IMG/VR virus record: IMGVR_UViG_3300017917_005108
Span: 62,001 to 126,000 of that record
DNA length: 64,000 bases
Source: a virus
Reading direction: 5' to 3' (one strand)
The translations under genes and the position numbers were made by a program. The notes under the pieces are model-generated. The model was not told the origin of the DNA. It saw only the letters and a program-made list of their open reading frames with translations, and made no database searches. Every line of letters starts with the position of its first letter. Within the stretch, counting starts at the first letter, position 1. Below, piece by piece: positions 23,442-30,164 of this stretch.

Positions 23442-24124
23442 GCAGTAAAGAAAGGTGAATTTGGTTTAAATTCACCAACAGATGTGAGCCCTTCCACTGT
23501 TTGTAAAAAAAGTGTACCTTCTTCGAGAGGTTTGAATTTATCGTGCGGTATAGATGAGAAATCATTGCTAATATAATCTGCATATAGCGTGCTTCCAGAA
23601 CGAGCTAGATATACGTTACCGGTTTTGCTATTATATATCCAAAGTCCAAATGTTCCTTTTAAAAGTGATAATGCAGTACAAATACAGTCAACTTCTTTCT
23701 TCGACTTCTCGCAGACAGAATGTATCAGTGCAGGTATAACAGATGAATCTACTTCATTAATGCTTTTATATTTTTTAAGCTGCTTTTTAAGCTCATTATG
23801 ATTTGTAAGAACACCATTATGCGCTACATACCATTCCTTCTCATTAAATGGATGAGTTGTATCGTGTTTATAGTCTCTTTGAGATGAGGTCGGTGCTTGC
23901 GTATGGCCAAGGTAATTCTTAAAATCACTCAAAAGCATAGATTTTTTTCCCTTCAATTGAAGGGCTGGTTTTCCAGAAAAATTAAATGTTCCTTTTACTT
24001 TTACAACAGCGTGTAACTTATTGTCAATAAACACACCTCCATAAGAGAAATTACCTCGTTTCTTATTTTTCTTATATAAAGACACATATCTTTTATAATC
24101 CTTTGATCCGAAGATACCGCACAT
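23438..24124 (-). CDS. class II glutamine amidotransferase (Ntn hydrolase)
   Basis: 228 aa. Starts MCGIFG, so Cys2 becomes the N-terminal nucleophile. The glutaminase landmarks are present: YLGHTQAPTS (equivalent of RTH/HTR strand), HPF....WYVAHNGVLTNHNEL (the NG oxyanion pair) and INEVDSSVIP (conserved Asp). No synthase or isomerase domain follows, so it is a stand-alone glutaminase-type protein, shorter than GlmS or AsnB. It may deliver ammonia to an amino-sugar or amidation reaction with a partner; such proteins also occur in cyanophages. It has an early promoter 6 nt upstream of ATG. Confidence 0.75.
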   Translation of the reverse strand: MCGIFGSKDYKRYVSLYKKNKKRGNFSYGGVFIDNKLHAVVKVKGTFNFSGKPALQLKGKKSMLLSDFKNYLGHTQAPTSSQRDYKHDTTHPFNEKEWYVAHNGVLTNHNELKKQLKKYKSINEVDSSVIPALIHSVCEKSKKEVDCICTALSLLKGTFGLWIYNSKTGNVYLARSGSTLYADYISNDFSSIPHDKFKPLEEGTLFLQTVEGLTSVGEFKPNSPFFTA

Positions 24125-24130
24125 TCATAT

Positions 24131-24159
24131 ATTATATGCGATTAGCATAAATAATTCAA
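24131..24159 (-). promoter_or_regulatory. early promoter overlapping a divergent late box
   Basis: TTGAAT (24159-24154), 17 bp, TATAAT (24136-24131), then ATATGA and ATG at 24124. The spacer contains the plus-strand late box 24146-24153. Confidence 0.55.
24146..24153 (+). promoter_or_regulatory. late promoter box
   Basis: CATAAATA, then 7 nt to the ATG at 24161. It is embedded in the early promoter that serves the opposite strand. Confidence 0.5.
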
Positions 24160-24160
24160 G

Positions 24161-25030
24161 ATGAATAATGATAGTAAGTTAATATTTGAAGCATATTTAC
24201 AGAAAAAAATGTTAAATGAAGCACCTCCTGCATATGCAATGGGGGATTTAGATATATCTGAACCTAGTCTTAAATCAGCTCCTGGCGGTGGCTATGGCCT
24301 TAAGAAAGCAGCTGCAAAATCAGGTAAATCTATGAAAGAAGTTTCTGATGAATTGGTTAAAAAGATTCAATCACAGCTCTTTAAGCCTGAATCTCACACA
24401 GTTGATGGTGTTGAATATACCCTCTTTTATCCTGGTAATGAAATGAAGCTCCGTAATGATCTACATAGCTTAATTCAAAAAGAACTTGGATTGGGTAAAA
24501 CAGAAGCGGGTTATACAGCTAGAATTGTAAGAAATATGTTAAACATAGTTGTAAAAGATGAAGTAACAGGTGGTATAGCTGTTGCTCCAGAGAAAGTTAA
24601 AGACGCAGTCAAAGCAGGTGCAGCTAAGCCAGTGAAAACAGAAACTGTTTATGAAATTGAAAAAAGTGTTAAAGTTCCAGATAAATCATTAAGAAAATTT
24701 ATTCTATCATTGCCTGACGAAGATGTACCTGAAAAAGAGATTCTAGGTGTTCTAAAAAATGCTATAAAAGAATATAATGATACACCTGGCTTATCAAAAG
24801 AAGATATGCTAAAAATGAGAAGCTTAGAGCTTGTTGATAAGCTTACAGAGCTGGGTGTTTTAAGGACAAAGCAAGTAGAAGCAAAGCAAAAAGAAGGTGA
24901 AGGTTCTGGAGAAGTTGAGACTATTGAAGATTATCCAGAAACTGATACCGCTGGTTCAGTAGCTAGAGAACTTGGTTACATTGGTCGTGGTAGAGGATTT
25001 GATGCTGGTGGCTTTAGTTATAACGACTAA
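24161..25030 (+). CDS. late virion-type protein with capsid-targeting-like N-terminus
   Basis: 289 aa, isolated on the plus strand inside the early block. The N-terminus has two consecutive candidate prohead-protease sites, LIFEA near residue 10 and MLNEA near residue 20 (pattern Leu/Ile-x-Glu/Ala). The middle contains a compact alpha-beta unit VDGVEYTLFYPGNEMKLRND followed by helices and a second unit SLRKFILSLPDEDVPEKEIL. The end is Gly-rich. It may be an internal head protein; no family was recognised. Confidence 0.55.
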   Translation: MNNDSKLIFEAYLQKKMLNEAPPAYAMGDLDISEPSLKSAPGGGYGLKKAAAKSGKSMKEVSDELVKKIQSQLFKPESHTVDGVEYTLFYPGNEMKLRNDLHSLIQKELGLGKTEAGYTARIVRNMLNIVVKDEVTGGIAVAPEKVKDAVKAGAAKPVKTETVYEIEKSVKVPDKSLRKFILSLPDEDVPEKEILGVLKNAIKEYNDTPGLSKEDMLKMRSLELVDKLTELGVLRTKQVEAKQKEGEGSGEVETIEDYPETDTAGSVARELGYIGRGRGFDAGGFSYND

Positions 25031-25763
25031 TTGATTTACAATTATATTTTTTCCACGGAATTTCCTTACTATAGGGCACTGGATCAATAAAGCCTGCATC
25101 TATAAAACCTTTTATCCTCAAAGAGCATGCAGTACATTCACCGCAAGCTTGCTCTCTTCCTTCATAGCAAGTCCAGGTTTGACTGAAATCTACTCCAAGC
25201 TTAACACCTAATTTTATAATTTCTTCTTTAGATTTATCAATTAATGGTGCTTGAACTGTAATTCTGTTTCTTCTATTAAGAGCTGACACCTTATTAATTT
25301 GCTCAAGAAACTCATCACTCCCGTCCCAAAACCCTGCAACACTATCAGCTTGTGCAGCTCCATGAAAAACAGTACTAGCGCCATAGTTTTCTGCGATTGC
25401 GAGAGAGATACTAAGTAACATTAAGTTTCTGTATGGAACATAGTTTACTGTTTGCGGGTCACCCATTACGTCCTTAGCTTTTGCTACTGCAATCTTACTA
25501 TTAAGAAGTGAAGAGACTTGACATATATCTTTGAAAAACGGTAATTTTATGTGCAAACTGTCGACCGGCATATCAACTGATTCAATCTGAAATGACGCGC
25601 AGTTTATTTCTTTATCACGGTGTTTTTGACCGTAATCATAGTTAACCGTAATTATCTTATCATACCTACTTGCAGCCAAATGAAGTAGGACAGTACTATC
25701 CATGCCCCCAGAAATAGGGACTACTGCTTTACTCGTGTGGTTCTTCTTCTGTTTGCGCTTCAT
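25014..25763 (-). CDS. queC: 7-cyano-7-deazaguanine (preQ0) synthase QueC
   Basis: 249 aa. PP-loop motif VPISGGMDST (residues 15-24) binds ATP. The C-terminal zinc site is visible in TCYEGREQACGECTACSLR, four cysteines as in QueC. VNYDYGQKHRDKE and the VNYVPYRNLMLLSIS region also match the family. It converts 7-carboxy-7-deazaguanine to preQ0 using ammonia and ATP. With FolE, QueD and QueE elsewhere in the window the pathway from GTP to preQ0 is complete. It overlaps the uvsX 3' end by 35 bp and is co-transcribed with it. Confidence 0.92.
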   Translation of the reverse strand: MKRKQKKNHTSKAVVPISGGMDSTVLLHLAASRYDKIITVNYDYGQKHRDKEINCASFQIESVDMPVDSLHIKLPFFKDICQVSSLLNSKIAVAKAKDVMGDPQTVNYVPYRNLMLLSISLAIAENYGASTVFHGAAQADSVAGFWDGSDEFLEQINKVSALNRRNRITVQAPLIDKSKEEIIKLGVKLGVDFSQTWTCYEGREQACGECTACSLRIKGFIDAGFIDPVPYSKEIPWKKYNCKSISRYN

Positions 25764-26847
25764 TTGAATTATACTTGTATTCTTCGGTTAAGCGCTTGTC
25801 GAGTTCAGGTATAATGAATTCCTCGTAGAAAGCGGGGTCTTTTGCAAAACTCTTTGCATACCCTAGTTTATCACCTTTCTTATATTTTCCACTTGTAACA
25901 CCTACAGTATAAGTAGCACCATTTTGTTCAACAATACCTCTTGCTGCAGCCATTCCTAATAACCCACTATACTTGTTAAGTCCTGTCTTAAAGGACAGAT
26001 ACATTTCTGTCTCTAAGAATGGCGGTAAGAAGCGATTCTTTACAGTTAAAGCACGTAATGTTGTACCGCTGTATTTGTTAGCCTCTGCAATCTTTTTATC
26101 TTCTGCATCAATAGAATCACCTTCACCCTCTTTTTCATGACGCTTAGCAAGCTGTACAAGTATACTAGCCATGTATACTGGACCTGAGCCACCAGCTTGA
26201 TTCTTCACAAGACTAGGAAACATTGCAGCTGGGTCATCATATGTATGGTTAGTAAAGAGAATAGTTACACCAGCTTTTGCAGCTTTGAAAGTTAGAGTAC
26301 GGAATAAACTCTTAAGAGACTTTGCCCTAAGTCCCATATCAGCAGCTGATTTATCCTTTGCAACGTCGTCTAGCTCTTTTTGAGAAGCGAGATTACCTAA
26401 ACTATCAATACTAATAATAAATTTACCTTTAGCATTATTTTCTACTACACTATCAAGAAATGCTGCGATTTGGTTACGACACTGATCAATAGTATCTACA
26501 GGTACGTACTTAGTGTTTTCAGGATCTAAGCCAACACCTTTTGTACTATTTTCATCTATAGCAATTTCTGTGTCAAATATGACCGGTGTAATGCCTTTCT
26601 TTTGAGCATTAGCTAGAATCTTATTTACAATAAATGTTTTACCAGTTTGACTTGGTCCAGAGAATCCTGTTATTCTTCCCTTAGGGACACCACCACCGCG
26701 GCAACTGCCACCAAGTATAGCGTTAAGAGCATAACATCCTGTATCAAACCACTCATCAACTTTACTAAGTGCATTTTCGTTTAAAAAGGAAGCTTCGCTA
26801 TTTAGTTTATCTAGACTTGCAAATATTTTACTAAGGTCTTTGCTCAT
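25729..26847 (-). CDS. uvsX: recombinase UvsX (RecA family)
   Basis: 372 aa (T4 UvsX is 391). Walker A GPSQTGKT at 64-71, preceded by GGGVPKGRITGF. The Walker B strand FIISIDSLGNLAS and a loop-2 region FPSLVKNQAGGSGPVYMASILVQLAKR match T4-like UvsX. It forms filaments on ssDNA for strand exchange and recombination-dependent replication with UvsY, gp32 and gp41. Early promoter with an exact 6-nt gap to ATG. Confidence 0.92.
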   Translation of the reverse strand: MSKDLSKIFASLDKLNSEASFLNENALSKVDEWFDTGCYALNAILGGSCRGGGVPKGRITGFSGPSQTGKTFIVNKILANAQKKGITPVIFDTEIAIDENSTKGVGLDPENTKYVPVDTIDQCRNQIAAFLDSVVENNAKGKFIISIDSLGNLASQKELDDVAKDKSAADMGLRAKSLKSLFRTLTFKAAKAGVTILFTNHTYDDPAAMFPSLVKNQAGGSGPVYMASILVQLAKRHEKEGEGDSIDAEDKKIAEANKYSGTTLRALTVKNRFLPPFLETEMYLSFKTGLNKYSGLLGMAAARGIVEQNGATYTVGVTSGKYKKGDKLGYAKSFAKDPAFYEEFIIPELDKRLTEEYKYNSNEAQTEEEPHE

Positions 26848-26853
26848 AGTTCT

Positions 26854-26881
26854 AGTATATTATAATTTGATAATATATCAA
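26854..26881 (-). promoter_or_regulatory. early promoter of uvsX
   Basis: TTGATA (26881-26876), 16 bp, TATACT (26859-26854), then AGAACT and ATG at 26847. Confidence 0.6.
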
Positions 26882-26884
26882 CTA

Positions 26885-27244
26885 TTATTCGTCAAAGAGC
26901 TTGATAACTTTTTCAGGCTGAGGGGCAGCTGCAGGTGCAGGCTGCGCAGTAAACAATCTCTTATACTGCTCTAGAAGACGTTCATCATTCTCAACATCAA
27001 CAGCTTCAACAATAGAAGCTCTGTTAAAATTCCAAGTAGAACCAGCTTCACGGTTCTTTTCTGAAATAAATTCTCTAAAATAGAGAGGGATAGTCTGGAC
27101 ATTAAGTTGTCCCTGGGGTGTAGGCTGTACATGAAGAATAGCAGGATTCTTTACCTTTAGCTTATCCTTTGTCTCATCAACAAGTTCAGCAATAATGGTA
27201 CGGCCAATGTGATCAATAAAAGTTACAATATTTTGGTTACTCAT
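26885..27244 (-). CDS. Sm-like-fold conserved hypothetical protein
   Basis: 119 aa. The first 70 residues alternate strands in an SH3/Sm-like order: NIVTFIDHIGRTIIAELVDE, KLKVKNPAILHVQPTP, LNVQTIPLYFREFISE. The tail is Ala/Pro-rich and ends EKVIKLFDE, which could be a clamp-binding type acidic end. Similar small proteins with this plan occur near uvsX in marine T4-like phages, from memory. RNA or DNA binding is possible but unproven. It has its own early promoter. Confidence 0.5.
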   Translation of the reverse strand: MSNQNIVTFIDHIGRTIIAELVDETKDKLKVKNPAILHVQPTPQGQLNVQTIPLYFREFISEKNREAGSTWNFNRASIVEAVDVENDERLLEQYKRLFTAQPAPAAAPQPEKVIKLFDE

Positions 27245-27250
27245 ACTACA

Positions 27251-27278
27251 ATTTTATTATATTTTATCTAGAAATCAA
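27251..27278 (-). promoter_or_regulatory. early promoter
   Basis: TTGATT (27278-27273), 16 bp, TAAAAT (27256-27251), then TGTAGT and ATG at 27244. The -35 lies inside the coding end of the upstream gene. Confidence 0.55.
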
Positions 27279-28247
27279 CTGTACAATTTCTTTCCAAGCA
27301 CTGTAAGTTTTTTCTTTATCTTTATTATTAACAACTAGGTTATTGTTTTTTAATAACTGCTTTAAATGTGAAAATGAATCAAAATAATTTACACTATACG
27401 TATTGTTATAGAAGTCACATAAACTTAGCCATTTTTCATTTAAAAAATTCTCTCTTTTTCTTCTATCGTCAAATCCTCTAAAAGTTAACTCTGAAAATAA
27501 AGGTATACCTCTATTTGGCCAATTTTGATTGATAAGTTCTAGTATAAACTTCAAACTAGGCATTAAAATAGGTACACCTGCTGTTGTTTGTTCAAACAAA
27601 GACATTGTAGAATTGTGATATGGAAAATGAACGATTGATTTGTAGGAATAAAGATCTTTATATGTATAGTCTCCTAATTTACTTTGATGTATTAGATTTT
27701 CATCCTCTATAAAATTTTTAGAAAAAACTATTGAACTGTTGTGTTTTGGTGTATATTTTTCTTTAGTGTAGTCACATAAGCTTGGTATTAGTTTTATATC
27801 TCTATTAAAAAATAATTTACTGTAGTGTATATCAAATTCATTGTTAGCTATTAAAATGAGATTTTTGTTGTTGTTTAATGACTCTTCTAACCATAATAGT
27901 CTTGATGGGTCATTGTGAAGTGGAAAATCATATCGTATAGGAATAACAACTATTATAGGTTTATTAAACTTTTCGTAGAGTTTTAAAAACGCTGTAGGGT
28001 ATGCTACTATAAATGCATCATATTTGTCTAGTTCATTTTTATGGTGTTTGTAGAAATCATCACACATTTTTTGGTCTATCTTAGACCAGTTGCCATCATT
28101 TATAACTGGAGAGGGGCAAGATGGGTAGTTAAAAATATGTCTATGACCAGAGATTGACCAATGATCAACTTCATGGCCTAAGTGTTCTAGTATATTTTTT
28201 ATATCAGCAATAACAGCAATATGACAATCAATATTAAAAAACTTCAT
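27264..28247 (-). CDS. GT-B-like glycosyltransferase, putative
   Basis: 327 aa. The N-terminal region has Rossmann-like strands (YDAFIVAYPTAFL; KPIIVVIPIRYDF). The C-terminal region has IVHFPYHNSTMSLFEQTTAGVPILMPS near residues 210-235, the layout of the nucleotide-sugar site of GT-B enzymes (Glu, then Gly-Val-Pro-Ile-Leu). It overlaps the aminotransferase gene by 4 bp in an operon with an SDR gene, consistent with making and transferring an unusual amino sugar. Specificity unknown. Confidence 0.5.
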   Translation of the reverse strand: MKFFNIDCHIAVIADIKNILEHLGHEVDHWSISGHRHIFNYPSCPSPVINDGNWSKIDQKMCDDFYKHHKNELDKYDAFIVAYPTAFLKLYEKFNKPIIVVIPIRYDFPLHNDPSRLLWLEESLNNNKNLILIANNEFDIHYSKLFFNRDIKLIPSLCDYTKEKYTPKHNSSIVFSKNFIEDENLIHQSKLGDYTYKDLYSYKSIVHFPYHNSTMSLFEQTTAGVPILMPSLKFILELINQNWPNRGIPLFSELTFRGFDDRRKRENFLNEKWLSLCDFYNNTYSVNYFDSFSHLKQLLKNNNLVVNNKDKEKTYSAWKEIVQLISR

Positions 28248-29413
28248 AGATTTTCATTTACTATTTTAATTACATGATCTAAATCTTTTTTAGATAAACT
28301 ACAGTGATTAGGTACATATAATCCCTTTGTATGAATTACATCTGCATTTGGAAGCGATGTCTTACCGTATAGGTTATACCAAAAAGGTTGTTGACCTATA
28401 GATCCACATATTAGAGGTCTGCATTCAACACCGCTATTTCTAAGAGCTTTTACTAGCCTATCTTTATTAGGTGTAATTATTGGATAGCAAAAATTAGAAA
28501 CAAAATTTTCAGAAAGCGGATTAATTTTCCAGTAAGGGTTAGTAATATTCTTATGATAATATTCGTAATTTTTGTTTCTTGTTTCAATTATTTTATCTAG
28601 TTTATTGAGCTGTATTAAGCCTATTTTAGCTTGTAAGTCTGTAGATCTTATGTTGAATCCTGGATAATAAAACGTGTAGAGAGCATTAAAATCATTTATA
28701 TTATATTTTTTTCTAAGCTTTTGTTGTACGGATGGTTCAAGATCTCTATCCCAGCCATGGCTTCTTATACTTGTTATTAAATTATAAATCTCTCTATCAT
28801 TTGTACAAACCATACCCCCTTCAATAGTAGAAAAATGATGACCAAAAAAGAAAGAGAAGGTACTAAAATCACCAAATGTTCCTAGTTTTTTATTATTAAA
28901 GCTTGATCCAATAGACTCACAAGTATCTTCTATGAGTCTTATATTATTTTTTTTACACAATCTTTGAATATATTCAATATTATTGCATGAAAACCCTAAA
29001 ACATGTACTAGTATTAATAGAGAAGGTTGTTCTTTTTTAATAATTTTTTCTAAATGCTCTATGTCAAGACCGAGATCATTCATATTACAGTCACACATAA
29101 TAGGTTGTAAGCCTAGTTGAATAGCAGGTGCTACTGTAGTAGCCCAAGAAATTGCAGGTACAATAATTTTCTTATTTTTAAGTTTATTTGTTTGTATAAG
29201 ACTATACATTGCAGCAAGATTAGCTGATGATCCAGAATTGACAAATACTGCATATTTGGTACCTAACCATCTAGCAAAACTTTTTTCAAATTCTGCAGTT
29301 CTATCTTTTTTAGTAAGTATAGGCGTTGTTTTCAGCCACTTGATGAGAGTGTTAATATCATGCTTGCTGATAGTGTCTTCAGCTAGCTTTACTTTTAAAA
29401 TTTTTGATGTCAT
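28244..29413 (-). CDS. DegT/DnrJ/EryC1/StrS-type sugar aminotransferase
   Basis: 389 aa, a usual length for the family. Hallmarks: VFVNSGSSANLAA (PLP phosphate loop), VPAISWATTVAPA, LIEDTCESIGSSF with the Asp that contacts the pyridine nitrogen, and DFSTFSFFFGHHFSTIEGGMVCT. In most members the Schiff-base Lys occurs in the context SFFxxKxxxxGEGG; here it reads SFFFGHHFSTIEGG, with His at or near the Lys position. That is the pattern of the ColD/GDP-perosamine-dehydratase type branch, which use His and act as dehydratases. So a 3-dehydratase rather than aminotransferase activity is possible. Confidence 0.72.
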   Translation of the reverse strand: MTSKILKVKLAEDTISKHDINTLIKWLKTTPILTKKDRTAEFEKSFARWLGTKYAVFVNSGSSANLAAMYSLIQTNKLKNKKIIVPAISWATTVAPAIQLGLQPIMCDCNMNDLGLDIEHLEKIIKKEQPSLLILVHVLGFSCNNIEYIQRLCKKNNIRLIEDTCESIGSSFNNKKLGTFGDFSTFSFFFGHHFSTIEGGMVCTNDREIYNLITSIRSHGWDRDLEPSVQQKLRKKYNINDFNALYTFYYPGFNIRSTDLQAKIGLIQLNKLDKIIETRNKNYEYYHKNITNPYWKINPLSENFVSNFCYPIITPNKDRLVKALRNSGVECRPLICGSIGQQPFWYNLYGKTSLPNADVIHTKGLYVPNHCSLSKKDLDHVIKIVNENL

Positions 29414-30164
29414 TAATTGTATCCTGCAGTAGATTGTTGTATCTTATTTTTGTCTTGTGATAGAAGAAATTACTGTGTACAGGCTTTAAATTTTTATCTT
29501 CAAACAAATAATCATCCACATTCATATTAAAATGACTATATAGGTTTGTTATAAATTCTTTTAAATTTACAGGATTACCTGAGCCTACCATTGACATATT
29601 TCGTACAAATTGAGACCTAAAAATCACATACTTAGGATGTACTAGGTCTCTTTTAAAATTTAAATCACCTGTATTAATTTTTTGGCTATTAATAATACTA
29701 TTAAAAATTTTGCTAAATAAAAATCCTTCTTTTCTGTATGGTGTATTAAAGTTGAATGGATGTACGAGATGTATATTGTTTGCTTTTTTATTATCTATAA
29801 ATTCTAATACATTTTCAGTTAAAACATGTTTTGATTTAAGGTAGGGGGAGTATTTATAGTTTATTGGTGTATCTATGGTGACACCGCCTTCATAGTTATT
29901 CCATAAATCGCCAGTACCATATAAATAAAAATCTGTTTTATCGTTATAAAGTTTTTCTAAAATTTCAAAAGTTAAAGCCACGTTTACATTTAGATAATCT
30001 TTCTCTGGTAAATCTAGAAAAGTTCTTTGTTCACAAAAAAAGAAATAAATTTTGTTCGCTTTTTTAGCTATATTATAATCAATGTCATTGGTTGAACAAA
30101 AAACAGTGTTTTCTTTTTCTATATATTGAGCTAGCTGCGAGTTCTTACCTATTACTAAATTCAT
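29379..30164 (-). CDS. NAD-dependent epimerase/reductase-like protein
   Basis: 261 aa. A short Rossmann start MNLVIGKNSQLAQYI lacks the full GxxGxxG but keeps the fold order; FYLYGTGDLWNN and YSPYLKSKHVLTE provide a Ser/Thr and the Tyr...Lys pair. C-terminal FKRDLVHPKYVI and NPVNLKEFITNLY resemble the substrate half of SDR sugar enzymes. It likely acts with the adjacent PLP-family enzyme on a nucleotide sugar. It overlaps that gene by 35 bp and gp43 by 4 bp. Confidence 0.55.
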   Translation of the reverse strand: MNLVIGKNSQLAQYIEKENTVFCSTNDIDYNIAKKANKIYFFFCEQRTFLDLPEKDYLNVNVALTFEILEKLYNDKTDFYLYGTGDLWNNYEGGVTIDTPINYKYSPYLKSKHVLTENVLEFIDNKKANNIHLVHPFNFNTPYRKEGFLFSKIFNSIINSQKINTGDLNFKRDLVHPKYVIFRSQFVRNMSMVGSGNPVNLKEFITNLYSHFNMNVDDYLFEDKNLKPVHSNFFYHKTKIRYNNLLQDTINDIKNFKSKAS

